A stretch of 40,330 nt of DNA. It comes from Cytophagaceae bacterium. GTDB lineage: Bacteria; Bacteroidota; Bacteroidia; Cytophagales; Spirosomataceae. The position numbers and the translations under genes are program-made. Position 1 is the first letter of the stretch. Each line of letters opens with the position of its first letter. Positions 25,573-34,742 of this stretch are shown here, piece by piece. The notes below the pieces were generated by a model, which saw nothing but the letters and a program-made list of their open reading frames with translations, was not told the DNA's origin and did not search any database. The stretch lies in NCBI GenBank assembly GCA_947464595.1, contig CANHXO010000010.1:1-40330 (forward strand), read 5' to 3'.

Positions 25573-27486
25573 ATGATATCTAATATACCTACAGACCCAT
25601 TGACCATTGTCATTGATTTTGATAGCACCTTTACTAAGGTGGAAGGCCTAGATGAATTAGCTAGAATTTCACTTCAAGGGAATCCCAAACAAGAGGAGAT
25701 TGTTGGTAAAATTCGCGAAATCACGGACAAAGGTATGGCAGGGGAATATTTATTTTCTGATTCGTTGCGTGATCGTGTGGCTTTATTGCCTGCGAATCGT
25801 TCTCACGTAGACCAGTTAATCACATTTTTAAAGGGTAAAATTTCTGATTCGTTTAAACGGAACAAAGATTTTTTAGCGGAGTACGCAGACCGAATTTTGA
25901 TCATTTCAAGCGGATTCAAGGATTTTATTGTACCTGTGGTAGAAGAAATGGGCATTGCGGCAGATCATGTCCATGCAAACACCTTTAATTATGATTCGGA
26001 AGGAAATATTACGGGGTACGACGAAACTAATTTGCTTTCTCAAGATAAGGGAAAGGTAAATTTATTGCAGTCATTAGCATTAGAGGGAGAGGTTTTTGTG
26101 ATTGGCGATGGGATTACTGATTATGAGTTGCGTGAATCCGGCCTAGCGAATGCCTTTTTTGCCTTTACAGAAAATGTCTCAAGGAAGGCTGTGATGGAAA
26201 AAGCAGACTATGTGGTTCCGTCTTTGGATGAGTTTTTATATATCAATGGTTTGAGTAGAGCTCAGTCCTATCCAAAGTCTCGGATCAAAGTTTTATTATT
26301 AGAAAACGTGCATCCCGCTGCGGTCAATGCCTTTAAAAAAGAAGGTTTTCAAGTAGAACTTTTGAAGGGGGCTTTGGATGAGAATGAATTAATTGAGAAA
26401 ATTAAGGATGTTTCTATTTTAGGTTTAAGGTCTAAAACCAATTTAACTAAAAAAGTGTTGGATCATCCGAACGCATCCCGACTCATGTGTGTGGGGGCAT
26501 TTTGCATAGGTACGAACCAAATTGATTTAGCTGAGTGTGAAACGCGAGGCATTGCCGTATTTAATGCACCTTACTCAAATACCCGAAGTGTGGTGGAGCT
26601 CTCCATTGGCCTAATGGTGATGTTGACCCGCGATATTTTTGAAAAATCCACTAAAATGCATGCGGGCATTTGGGATAAATCTGCTACGAATTCTTATGAA
26701 ATCAGGGGCAAGAAAATAGGTCTAGTGGGTTATGGCAATATAGGAACTCAAATTTCTGTGATTGCTGAGGCCTTGGGATTAGAGGTTTATTTTTATGACA
26801 TTGTAGACAAACTGGCGTTGGGCAATGCCAAGAAATGTAAGTCTTTGAAGGAGCTTTTAGGGCTAGCTGACTTTATTAGTTTGCATGTGGATGGGCGTAA
26901 ATCTAATACCAATATTATCGGAGAGCAGGAATTTTCATGGATGAAAGATCATGTTATATTCTTGAATTTGTCGAGGGGACATGTCGTCGAAATTCCTGCA
27001 TTAGTGGGAGCTATAAAATCCGGCAAAGTGTGGGGGGCGGCGATTGACGTATTCCCTTATGAACCTAAAACAAATGATGAGGCCTTTGTCAATGAATTAA
27101 GGGGTTTGCCTAATGTGATTTTGACGCCTCACATTGGAGGAAGTACCGAGGAGGCTCAGGCCAACATTGGGGAATTTGTACCTACTAAATTACTTCAATT
27201 CATGAATAATGGAAGTACGTACGGATCTGTCAACTTCCCTGAATTGCAATTGCCGCCATTAGAAAATGCACACCGCTTGTTGCATATTCATCATAATGTT
27301 CCAGGTATATTGGCACAAATAAATAATGTGTTTGCTAAATATAATGTCAATATTATAGGGCAATATTTGAAGACAACGGATAAGACGGGCTATGTCATTA
27401 CGGACGTCGCGAAGGAATATTCGGAAGAAATTGTGAGTGAATTGAAATTAATAGAGGATACGATTAAATTTAGAATGTTATATTAA
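25573..27486 (+). CDS. serA: SerB-SerA fusion: phosphoserine phosphatase-like HAD domain + D-3-phosphoglycerate dehydrogenase
   Basis: A 637-residue bifunctional-looking protein. Residues 1 to about 225 are a SerB-type HAD domain (IDFDSTF with D15/D17, IISSGFKDF, VIGDGITDYEL). Residues about 235-560 are a D-3-phosphoglycerate dehydrogenase, with NAD-binding GLVGYGNIG at 383-391, NLSRGHVVEIPALVGAI, and the His general acid H520 in TPHIGGSTEEAQ. Residues about 565-637 form an ACT domain (NVPGILAQINNVFAKYNVNI), the usual serine feedback site. It could catalyse both the first and last steps of serine synthesis, with SerC 2 nt downstream supplying the middle step. This fusion is known from Bacteroidota. 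Whether the HAD part is active phosphoserine phosphatase is inferred from intact motifs. Confidence 0.93.
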   Translation: MISNIPTDPLTIVIDFDSTFTKVEGLDELARISLQGNPKQEEIVGKIREITDKGMAGEYLFSDSLRDRVALLPANRSHVDQLITFLKGKISDSFKRNKDFLAEYADRILIISSGFKDFIVPVVEEMGIAADHVHANTFNYDSEGNITGYDETNLLSQDKGKVNLLQSLALEGEVFVIGDGITDYELRESGLANAFFAFTENVSRKAVMEKADYVVPSLDEFLYINGLSRAQSYPKSRIKVLLLENVHPAAVNAFKKEGFQVELLKGALDENELIEKIKDVSILGLRSKTNLTKKVLDHPNASRLMCVGAFCIGTNQIDLAECETRGIAVFNAPYSNTRSVVELSIGLMVMLTRDIFEKSTKMHAGIWDKSATNSYEIRGKKIGLVGYGNIGTQISVIAEALGLEVYFYDIVDKLALGNAKKCKSLKELLGLADFISLHVDGRKSNTNIIGEQEFSWMKDHVIFLNLSRGHVVEIPALVGAIKSGKVWGAAIDVFPYEPKTNDEAFVNELRGLPNVILTPHIGGSTEEAQANIGEFVPTKLLQFMNNGSTYGSVNFPELQLPPLENAHRLLHIHHNVPGILAQINNVFAKYNVNIIGQYLKTTDKTGYVITDVAKEYSEEIVSELKLIEDTIKFRMLY

Positions 27487-27488
27487 CG

Positions 27489-28574
27489 ATGAGCGAGCAA
27501 AAGTCCATATTTTTTACGCCGGGTCCTGCCGCATTATTTCCAACCGTTGAGGAGCATTATCGGGAGGCCTTTCGTTTACATTTGGGCTCTATTTCACATC
27601 GATCTGCTGCGTTTCGTAAAATTTACCAGCATACCGTTGAGCAGTTGAGAGTACTTTTAAATTTACCTTCGAGTCATGCGATTTTATTTACGGGGTCGGC
27701 CACGGAAATTTGGGAACGTGTACTCATGAATACGGTGGAGCATGAGAGTTTTCATTTGGTCAATGGTTCATTTTCAAAAAAGTTTTTCGATTTTTCTAAA
27801 GAGCTTCATAAGTTTGCCAATGTGTTACAAAAGCCTTTTGGCGAGGGTTTTGATGCGAGCGAAATTGAGGTTCCCGAATATGCAGAGTTGATTTGCTGCA
27901 CCGCAAATGAGACGAGCTCTGGTGTTCAGATGCGCGCTGCTGAAATTCATAAATTAAAAAAAGCAAATAAAAATAAGTTTGTGGTCGTGGACATGGTTTC
28001 ATCGGCTCCCTATCCGAATTTGGATTATAGCTTAGTTGATTCGTCGATGTTTTCAGTCCAAAAGGCCTTTGGAATGCCTGCTGGTTTGGGTGTTTGGATT
28101 GCAAATGAAAAGATGTTGGCCAAGGCAGAGCAAATTAAAAAGCATGAGGGGATCGTAGGTACCTATCATTCCTTACCTAGTTTGTGGGAAAATTATGCCA
28201 AGTATGAAACTCCAGAAACACCGAATGTGATGGCGATTTATGTGTTGGGCAAGGTGGCTGAGGATATGAATAAATTAGGCGTAGAAAATATAAGAAAGGA
28301 TACCGATAAGAAGGCCAATATGTTATATGATTTTGCAAAAAAATCAGATCAATTTGACATTTTTGTAGAGAATGAATCGCATCGTTCTGCTACGGTGGTG
28401 GTATTAAATTGCAAGGAATTAGCCGGAAAAGTTATTGATCGATTGAAGGAACAAACGGGTATGGTTTTGGGTGCGGGCTATGGTAAGATGAAAGAAACCC
28501 AAATCCGAATCGCTAATTTCCCTGCTGTTGACGTGAACCATGTGGAAACGTTGATTGAACATTTGAAGAAGTAA
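27489..28574 (+). CDS. serC: Phosphoserine aminotransferase (class V)
   Basis: A 361-residue class V aminotransferase that converts 3-phosphohydroxypyruvate and glutamate to phosphoserine. It opens with the typical IFFTPGPAALFP and has the HRSAAFRKIY segment. The PLP lysine is K192 in SVQKAFGMPAGLG, and the C-terminus has ATVVVLNCKELAG and LGAGYGKMKETQIRIANFPAV. It starts 2 nt after the serA stop, so translation is probably coupled, and the two genes cover the whole phosphorylated serine pathway. Confidence 0.93.
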   Translation: MSEQKSIFFTPGPAALFPTVEEHYREAFRLHLGSISHRSAAFRKIYQHTVEQLRVLLNLPSSHAILFTGSATEIWERVLMNTVEHESFHLVNGSFSKKFFDFSKELHKFANVLQKPFGEGFDASEIEVPEYAELICCTANETSSGVQMRAAEIHKLKKANKNKFVVVDMVSSAPYPNLDYSLVDSSMFSVQKAFGMPAGLGVWIANEKMLAKAEQIKKHEGIVGTYHSLPSLWENYAKYETPETPNVMAIYVLGKVAEDMNKLGVENIRKDTDKKANMLYDFAKKSDQFDIFVENESHRSATVVVLNCKELAGKVIDRLKEQTGMVLGAGYGKMKETQIRIANFPAVDVNHVETLIEHLKK

Positions 28575-28593
28575 AATTTAAAGATAAACCTAT

Positions 28594-29595
28594 ATGAAAA
28601 CGACACAACCCATTCGTTGGGGTATTTTAGCATGTGGAGGCATTGCTCGTAAATTTGCGGACGATTTGGCCTATGTGACGGATGGTTATTTAGCGGCCGT
28701 TGCTTCTCGTGATCTTTCAAGGGCAAAGGAATTTGCATCCCATTATTCAGAAGATGTCAAGACCTTTGGGTCCTATGCGGCGATGCTTGCCAGCGGTGAA
28801 ATCGATGTGGTTTACATTGCCTCACCTCATGGTTTACACTATGAGCACACTATGCTATGCTTGGATGCTGGATTACCAGTTTTGTGCGAAAAGGCTTTTG
28901 CCATTAATAGTAAGCAAGTGGCTGGTATGATCCAGAAAGCGCGTGAAAAAAATATCTTTTTAATGGAAGCTTTGTGGACACGTTTTCATCCGTCGGTGGC
29001 CAAAGTGCAAGAAATTTTAGCTTCTGGAGTGATTGGCGATATTTTACATTTGGAAGCAGATTTTGGCATTAAATTGCCTTATATCGAGGAGGCTCGTTGG
29101 TTTAATCCGTATTTAACCGGTGGATCTTTAATGGATATTGGCATTTATCCTTTATTTATTTCAAAATTAATTTTGGGCCAACCGCTTGAATTAAAGGCTA
29201 CTGGAGTGATGGCGGGGACTGGTGTGGACATGAATTGCTCGATTGTAACTAAATATAAGTCGGGCGCTACCGCGACTCTTTTCTCAACATTTGCGGCTCA
29301 GACGGATACGACATGTACCATTTTTGGGACTTTAGGTAAGATTTTCATGCATGGACGATTCCATGAGACAAAGGGAATTACATTGTCGGTGTATGAAGGC
29401 GAATCCCAAGTAGAAACGTTTTTTGAGCCTGAGCGATTGGGCTGGGGATACAGTTATGAGGCTGATGCGGTTCAAAATGATTTACGAGCGGGTCGTACAG
29501 AAAACGCTTTGATGACACATCAATTTAGTCAGGAACTGATGGGCTTGTTGGATCAAATCCGAGCTGAGATTGGATTAAAATACCCCAATGAATAA
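28594..29595 (+). CDS. Gfo/Idh/MocA family NAD(P)-dependent oxidoreductase
   Basis: A 333-residue protein with an N-terminal Rossmann domain (RWGILACGGIARKFADDL), the family's CEKAFAIN lysine motif (EKP-like, with Ala replacing Pro), MEALWTRFHP, and a C-terminal substrate domain with GGSLMDIGIYPLF. The sequence is closest in style to the dihydrodiol dehydrogenase-like subgroup that acts on sugars or related polyols. The substrate is unknown. It lies 19 nt after serC and overlaps the SGNH hydrolase gene by 8 nt. Confidence 0.9.
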   Translation: MKTTQPIRWGILACGGIARKFADDLAYVTDGYLAAVASRDLSRAKEFASHYSEDVKTFGSYAAMLASGEIDVVYIASPHGLHYEHTMLCLDAGLPVLCEKAFAINSKQVAGMIQKAREKNIFLMEALWTRFHPSVAKVQEILASGVIGDILHLEADFGIKLPYIEEARWFNPYLTGGSLMDIGIYPLFISKLILGQPLELKATGVMAGTGVDMNCSIVTKYKSGATATLFSTFAAQTDTTCTIFGTLGKIFMHGRFHETKGITLSVYEGESQVETFFEPERLGWGYSYEADAVQNDLRAGRTENALMTHQFSQELMGLLDQIRAEIGLKYPNE

Positions 29596-30250
29596 GCTCA
29601 TGAAAAAAATTATTTTTCTTTTATGTCTGATAAGTAGTCCTTTGTGGGCCCAGCATGCTTTTGAAAATGAGATAAGGAATTACGAAAAGCAAGACTCAAT
29701 CTCCATGCCGGCCAAGGGGCAAATTTTGTTTATAGGGAGCTCTAGTTTTCGAATTTGGAAAACGTTTGCGACAGATTTAGCAGGGATTCCAGCTTTTAAC
29801 CGGGGATTTGGTGGGTCTACGATGACGGATGCATTGCATTATTTTGATCGAATGGTGGTCAAGTATGCACCGAGTACCGTTGTGGTGTATGAAGGAGATA
29901 ATGATTTAGCCAAGGGCAAAAGCATAGAAGAATTAGCTAAGGAATACGAGGAATTTTCAAATCGATTAAAGAAGGCATTGCCTAAAACCAAATTAGTTTA
30001 TTTGGCCGTGAGACCAAGTTTATCTCGGATCGCGATTGTTGAAAAACAAAAGCTGTTTAATGCATGGTTAGCGAATTATTGTAAATCTCAAAAAGGGAGA
30101 TTTTATTTGGATATGCATTCCCCCTTTTATTTACCTGATGGCACGGTGATGCCTGATATTTTTATAGCAGATCGACTGCATTTGAATGAAAAGGGATATC
30201 AAATCTTTTCTGCAAAAATCAAGGGATTTATTTTGGATAAAATCCTCTAA
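29588..30250 (+). CDS. Secreted SGNH/GDSL-type esterase
   Basis: A 220-residue protein with a signal peptide ending LWAQ and the four SGNH blocks: ILFIGSSSFRIW (nucleophile Ser), FGGSTMTD (Gly), VVYEGDNDLAKG (Asn), and DRLHLNEKGYQ (Asp/His). It is a predicted envelope esterase or deacetylase. Two starts are possible. ATG 29588, used here, overlaps the Gfo/Idh stop. ATG 29600 gives a classical MKKIIFLL signal peptide 5 nt after that stop and may be the true one. It sits 3 nt before the Nudix regulator gene. Confidence 0.88.
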   Translation: MNKLMKKIIFLLCLISSPLWAQHAFENEIRNYEKQDSISMPAKGQILFIGSSSFRIWKTFATDLAGIPAFNRGFGGSTMTDALHYFDRMVVKYAPSTVVVYEGDNDLAKGKSIEELAKEYEEFSNRLKKALPKTKLVYLAVRPSLSRIAIVEKQKLFNAWLANYCKSQKGRFYLDMHSPFYLPDGTVMPDIFIADRLHLNEKGYQIFSAKIKGFILDKIL

Positions 30251-30253
30251 TCA

Positions 30254-30967
30254 ATGAAAAATATTGAACACTCATCGAAAGATTGGTTACCCGGTATTTC
30301 GGTTGACTGTGTTGTTTTTGTTTTTCATGAAAACCAACTTAAATACCTGACTCTTAAATTTTTAAATTCCGACATTTGGTCATTGGCCGGAGGATATGTA
30401 GGTAACCGAGAGAGTATCAATGATGCGGCAAAAAGAGTTTTAACGGAAAGGACAGGACTAACAAATATTTTTTTAGAGCAGTTTTATTGTTTTGGTGAAT
30501 TTGGAAGAAATGTAAATGCTCGGGCTGAATTTGCGAAAATTAAAAATGATATCGGCAGTACAACAGATGATTTGGATTGGCTTTCAAGTCGCTTTATTTC
30601 GACTGGTTACGTAGCCGTTGTCGATTATGAGAAGGTAAATGTATCGCTTGGAGATGTATCAGACCAATTTATGTGGCAAAATGTCAGGGAGTTCAAGCAG
30701 TTGTTTTTAGATCACAATGAGATTTTAGATAAGGCCTTAGTCAAATTAAGGGAATGTCTGGATGCCAAATTAATAGCCTTTCGCTTACTTCCAGAAACTT
30801 TTACTATGTCAGAAATTCAGCAGGTATATGAAGCCATTTTGGGGGCTTCGCTGGTACGGACAAATTTTCAGCGAAAGATATTGAGTTTGAATATCCTTGA
30901 AAGAATTGAGAAAAAATTTTCAGGAGGAGCTCATAAAGCACCTTACTTGTATCGTCTGAAAAAATAA
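30254..30967 (+). CDS. NrtR/AraR-like Nudix-fold transcriptional regulator
   Basis: A 237-residue protein with an N-terminal Nudix domain (about 15-155) and a C-terminal winged helix (about 165-237: FRLLPETFTMSEIQQVYEAIL, VRTNFQRKIL). The Nudix box at 47-69 keeps the Gly and first Glu (GYVGNRE) and the Arg, but the catalytic REUXEEXGU reads RVLTERTGL. Two of the metal-binding Glu positions are lost, so hydrolase activity is unlikely. This matches NrtR-type regulators that use the Nudix fold to bind a ligand. In Bacteroidota, relatives such as AraR control sugar-use genes. It ends the seven-gene run, and its target genes and ligand are not evident. Confidence 0.85.
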   Translation: MKNIEHSSKDWLPGISVDCVVFVFHENQLKYLTLKFLNSDIWSLAGGYVGNRESINDAAKRVLTERTGLTNIFLEQFYCFGEFGRNVNARAEFAKIKNDIGSTTDDLDWLSSRFISTGYVAVVDYEKVNVSLGDVSDQFMWQNVREFKQLFLDHNEILDKALVKLRECLDAKLIAFRLLPETFTMSEIQQVYEAILGASLVRTNFQRKILSLNILERIEKKFSGGAHKAPYLYRLKK

Positions 30968-30979
30968 GGTTTTAGGCAC

Positions 30980-31696
30980 TTAGGTCATGTTGTGATACAC
31001 ATTTTGTATATCGTCGTCCTCTTCTAATCTTTCAATTAGCTTTTCTACCTCTGCGATTTGTTCTTCGCTTAGGTCTTTCGTCTCATTTGGAATCCGTTCA
31101 AAGTCCGCTCCCATTAATTCAAAGCCTTTTTCTTCTAAAAACTTTTGAATGGCGCCAAACGCTGTAAATTCCCCGTAAATATTGATTTGATTCGTTTCTT
31201 CATCTAAAAAAACTTCTTCTCCCCCTAAATCGATCAGATCGAATTCTAATTCCTCTAAATCAATCGCTGGTTTAGCGGCTATTTTGAATACTGACTTTCT
31301 AGTAAAAATGAAATCTAACATCCCCTGTGTACCTAAACTTCCCCCACATTTTGTGAATGAAGAACGTATATTTGCAACCGTTCGGTTAATGTTATCTGTG
31401 GTTGTTTCCACTAAAATGGCGATGCCATGGAGTGCATATCCCTCGTATACGATTTCTTTATAATCTTCTTGGTCCTTAGAGATGGCACGCTTAATCGCTC
31501 GCTCCACATTATCTTTAGGCATATTGACAGCCTTCGCATTTTGAATAATAGCTCTTAAGCGGGAATTGGATGTGGGATCCGGACCACCGGCTTTGACTGC
31601 GATGACAATGTCTTTACCAATTTTGGTAAAGGTTTTGGCCATTTGTCCCCAACGCTTAAATTTTCTTGCTTTTCTAAATTCGAATGCTCTTCCCAT
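30980..31696 (-). CDS. YebC/PmpR/TACO1 family protein
   Basis: A 238-residue homologue of YebC/TACO1, cytoplasmic proteins reported as DNA-binding regulators and as ribosome-associated factors that aid translation of difficult sequences. Landmarks are MGRAFEFRKARKFKRWGQMAK and FTKIGKDIVIAVKAGGPDPTSN, then NAKAVNMPKDNVERAIKRA, YEGYALHGIAILVETTTDN, FTKCGGSLGTQGMLDFIF and an acidic C-terminus. ATG 31696 is the conserved start; an upstream in-frame ATG at 31735 would add a hydrophobic stretch not seen in the family. It is convergent with the Nudix regulator gene, 12 nt apart, with no obvious terminator between them. Confidence 0.93.
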   Translation of the reverse strand: MGRAFEFRKARKFKRWGQMAKTFTKIGKDIVIAVKAGGPDPTSNSRLRAIIQNAKAVNMPKDNVERAIKRAISKDQEDYKEIVYEGYALHGIAILVETTTDNINRTVANIRSSFTKCGGSLGTQGMLDFIFTRKSVFKIAAKPAIDLEELEFDLIDLGGEEVFLDEETNQINIYGEFTAFGAIQKFLEEKGFELMGADFERIPNETKDLSEEQIAEVEKLIERLEEDDDIQNVYHNMT

Positions 31697-31820
31697 AGTA
31701 TAATATATTTCCAATTGTAAAAATAAAACAAGCAAAAGGATTTTCTCTACATTCTTTTAAAAATGTTCTTATTATTTCATGGCTCCCCATAACTCCGCGA
31801 AAGCGTTTCGATAATTAGCA

Positions 31821-31828
31821 TACCTTTG
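31821..31828 (+). promoter_or_regulatory. Candidate -7 element for the DUF5916 gene
   Basis: TACCTTTG, a full match to TAnnTTTG and identical to the -7 element of the tyrosine leader promoter, 22 nt before the ATG at 31851. No TTTG is found at the -33 distance. Confidence 0.45.
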
Positions 31829-31850
31829 TAGCTAAAGTATACATTTAGCG

Positions 31851-34082
31851 ATGCAAAAATATATTTATTTATTGCTTTTGGTAGGCATATCCATTTTCGT
31901 TTTTGGTCAAAAAAGAAATGAAAATTATAAAATGCACATTAAGCAATCGGAAGGAATTTTAAAGGTCGATGGTAAATTGGACGAATCAGCTTGGTTGGCT
32001 GCCGCAGCGGTGAGTGATTTTGTAATGGTCAATCCCTTTGATACCCTATGTTCTAAAATAAGGACGGATGTACGAATGACCTATGATGATAAATATTTAT
32101 ATATTTCGGCTGAATGCTTTTTGCAATCAGAGTCCAATTATGTTGTCGAATCTTTGAAGAGAGACTTTTCATTTGGAAGTAATGATAATTTTTTAGTTTT
32201 TATCGATACGTTTGAGGATAAAACTACAGGTTTTTCTTTTGGAGCAAATGCGGCAGGAGCGCAGTGGGATGGACAAATGTCGGAAGGAGCGAAGGTGAAT
32301 TTAAACTGGGATAATAAATGGGAATCGGCCACTACCTACAATACTAAGTCCTGGATTTTCGAAGCAGCGATCCCCTTTAAATCGATTCGATACCGAGGAA
32401 ATTCAACTCGCTGGGGGATTAACTTTTCACGATTGGATTTGAAAGCTAAGGAGAAGTCAGCCTGGGCACCGGTGCCTCGGCAATTCCCAACGGCCTCCTT
32501 AGCCTATGCAGGCGTGTTGGTTTGGGACACACCACCGCCAACTCCCAAACAAAATATTTCCGTAATTCCGTATATTTTATCAGGTGTGAGTGCTAATTAT
32601 GAAACAAAAGATCCCACTAATTTCAGAAATCAAATCGGGGGAGATATAAAAGTGTCTGTGAGTTCAAGTCTGAATTTGGATATGACCTTAAACCCAGATT
32701 TTTCACAAGTGGATGTGGATCGCCAACAAACCAACTTGGATCGTTTTGAATTATTTTATCCCGAAAAAAGGCAGTTTTTTATTGAGAATTCTGATTTGTT
32801 TGATGGTTTTGGAACTGAGCATATTCGTCCATTTTTTTCGAGGCGTATAGGACTGGCGCTGAATTCCCAAACAGGTATTTATGAGCAAACCCCCATTACT
32901 TATGGGACCCGATTAAGTGGTAAGTTGACCAATGATTGGCGAATTGGGGTTCTCAATGTGCAATCAGAGCGAATAGAAGCTAAAGGAGTTCCCACACAAA
33001 ATTACTCGATGGTTGCCTTTCAGCGAAAGTTGTTTGCTCGTTCTAATATGGGTGTATTTATGATTAATAAGCAATCGTTTATTGATACTGACTTACAAAG
33101 AAAAAATGGATTTTTAGCATACAATCGAAATGTTGGGGTGGAGTATAATTTAGCTTCCGCTAATAATTTTTGGACGGGTAAAATATTCTATTATGGTTCA
33201 ATGACCCCCCAAAATAAGGATGAAAATTTTTCACATGCCGCATCTTTAGCCTACCAAGACAACAACTGGATCGTGAGTTGGAAACATCAATGGGTGGGGG
33301 CAAATTATAATCCTGAAGTGGGATATGTGCCCCGTGTGAATTATACATATATCCATCCCGAGGTTGGTAAAATATTTTATCCCAAGAATAAATCTTCCAA
33401 ATTATTTTTTGCCACATTGAGGGCGACTTCCATGCATTATTGGAATAATCAGGGAGTCAAAACAGATAATACAACTTATGTGGCTTTGGAGGGGAAATTT
33501 AAGGATCAATCTAGTTTTGGTACTTTTATTTCGTATGATTATGTCAAACTTTTATACGATTTTGATGCCACGCGAATGGGTAATACTGCCTTGAAAAAAG
33601 GCACGGAGCATGCTTGGAACGCCATTAATTTTTTATATAAATCGTCCCCCATTAAATTATTCACCTTTTCAACGACAGCGCGTTTTGGGGGTTATTTTGG
33701 AGATGGTTGGCGTACGGGGATAACCGGAGAGTTAGGTTATCGATTCCAGCCCTTTGGAAGTATTTCAATGGCCTTAGATTACAATGACATTCAAAATGTA
33801 CAAGTGCCTGGCACGGATGTGTTCGCTGCAAAAAAAGTGTCTTCTCAATTTTGGATCGTTAGGCCAAAAATTGATATTACTTTTTCCAATAAACTATTTT
33901 TTTCCACCTTTTTCCAGTTGAACCAACAAACGAAAAATATCAATTTAAATGCGAGATTACAATGGCGGTATAAGCCTGCTTCTGATTTGTTTTTAGTGTA
34001 TACCGATAATTATTTTCCGGAAATTTTTCAAATTCGTAACCGTGCTTTGGTGTTAAAATTAAATTATTGGCTTAATTTGTAA
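31851..34082 (+). CDS. DUF5916 outer-membrane-type protein with N-terminal CBM9-like domain
   Basis: A 743-residue protein with a signal peptide (MQKYIYLLLLVGISIFVFGQ). A carbohydrate-binding family 9-like sandwich spans about residues 35-225: GILKVDGKLDESAWLAAA, VRMTYDDKYLYISAEC, WIFEAAIPFKSIRY. A long DUF5916 region contains the family's LNPDFSQVDVDRQQTNLDRFELFYPEKRQFF segment and ends in many alternating strands and RALVLKLNYWLNL, as expected for a beta-barrel. It is a likely surface protein, with function unknown in this family. It is 21 nt ahead of the DUF2911 gene and probably co-transcribed with it. Confidence 0.9.
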   Translation: MQKYIYLLLLVGISIFVFGQKRNENYKMHIKQSEGILKVDGKLDESAWLAAAAVSDFVMVNPFDTLCSKIRTDVRMTYDDKYLYISAECFLQSESNYVVESLKRDFSFGSNDNFLVFIDTFEDKTTGFSFGANAAGAQWDGQMSEGAKVNLNWDNKWESATTYNTKSWIFEAAIPFKSIRYRGNSTRWGINFSRLDLKAKEKSAWAPVPRQFPTASLAYAGVLVWDTPPPTPKQNISVIPYILSGVSANYETKDPTNFRNQIGGDIKVSVSSSLNLDMTLNPDFSQVDVDRQQTNLDRFELFYPEKRQFFIENSDLFDGFGTEHIRPFFSRRIGLALNSQTGIYEQTPITYGTRLSGKLTNDWRIGVLNVQSERIEAKGVPTQNYSMVAFQRKLFARSNMGVFMINKQSFIDTDLQRKNGFLAYNRNVGVEYNLASANNFWTGKIFYYGSMTPQNKDENFSHAASLAYQDNNWIVSWKHQWVGANYNPEVGYVPRVNYTYIHPEVGKIFYPKNKSSKLFFATLRATSMHYWNNQGVKTDNTTYVALEGKFKDQSSFGTFISYDYVKLLYDFDATRMGNTALKKGTEHAWNAINFLYKSSPIKLFTFSTTARFGGYFGDGWRTGITGELGYRFQPFGSISMALDYNDIQNVQVPGTDVFAAKKVSSQFWIVRPKIDITFSNKLFFSTFFQLNQQTKNINLNARLQWRYKPASDLFLVYTDNYFPEIFQIRNRALVLKLNYWLNL

Positions 34083-34103
34083 ATTATTCATTAAATCAAA
34101 ATC

Positions 34104-34613
34104 ATGAAAAAATTACTGACTATTTTAACTTGTCTTTTGAGCTTCGGTGCTTTTGCACAGACTCAAGTTCCCTCTCCTCCAGCCGTTGTTATTCAAAAAG
34201 TGGGTGGCACTGAGGTAATGATTAAATATGCGCAGCCTGCCGTGAAGGGTAGGTTGGTTTTTGGAACAAAAGCGCAGAAAGCATTGGTTCCTTATGGCGA
34301 AGTTTGGAGAACGGGGGCCAATGAATCCACCACCATTGAATTCTCAAACGATGTGACCGTTCAAGGTAAGAAATTAGCTAAAGGAGTTTATTCCTTGTTT
34401 ACGATTCCAGGTGAAACAGATTGGACCATTATTTTTAATAAAGAAGCAAAAATGTGGGGTGCTTATACCTACAAAGCTGAAAAAGATGTTTTACGTGTGG
34501 CTGCAAAGCCAAGTGAGCATAAAATGACGGAAAGATTCACGATTGGAGTTTCACCTACGGGCCAAGTAACCTTGGACTGGGATAAAACATCCGTTTCATT
34601 TTATGTGAAATAG
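34104..34613 (+). CDS. Secreted DUF2911 protein
   Basis: A 169-residue protein with a signal peptide (MKKLLTILTCLLSFGAFAQ) followed by one DUF2911 domain: VMIKYAQPAVKGRLVFG, LVPYGEVWRTGANESTTIEFSNDV, LAKGVYSLFTIPGETDWTIIFNKE and MTERFTIGV. The family is common in Bacteroidota as secreted or lipid-anchored proteins of unknown function. It follows the DUF5916 gene closely and ends in a terminator. Confidence 0.9.
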   Translation: MKKLLTILTCLLSFGAFAQTQVPSPPAVVIQKVGGTEVMIKYAQPAVKGRLVFGTKAQKALVPYGEVWRTGANESTTIEFSNDVTVQGKKLAKGVYSLFTIPGETDWTIIFNKEAKMWGAYTYKAEKDVLRVAAKPSEHKMTERFTIGVSPTGQVTLDWDKTSVSFYVK

Positions 34614-34628
34614 GGATTTAAAATTTTT

Positions 34629-34660
34629 AAAAAAGCGGTTCCTTGTGAATCGCTTTTTTT
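34629..34660 (+). terminator. Intrinsic terminator after the DUF2911 gene
   Basis: AAAAAAGCGGTT (34629-34640) pairs with AATCGCTTTTTT (34648-34659), 12 positions with one G-U and a 7-nt loop, ending in a T run. Confidence 0.88.
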
Positions 34661-34704
34661 ATGCTTTTTTGGTTTGAAATGCAGGTTTCATTGGCTATTT
34701 TTAC

Positions 34705-34735
34705 TTTAATTAAGCATGTGTCACGTTTAAATTTG
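34705..34735 (+). promoter_or_regulatory. Promoter of the CheY-like gene (TTTA-N19-TAAATTTG)
   Basis: TTTA (34705-34708) followed after 19 nt by TAAATTTG (34728-34735), a full -7 match with a one-base-off -33. The -7 element ends 7 nt before the ATG at 34743, so the transcript would have almost no 5' UTR. Confidence 0.55.
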
Positions 34736-34742
34736 GGTTCTT

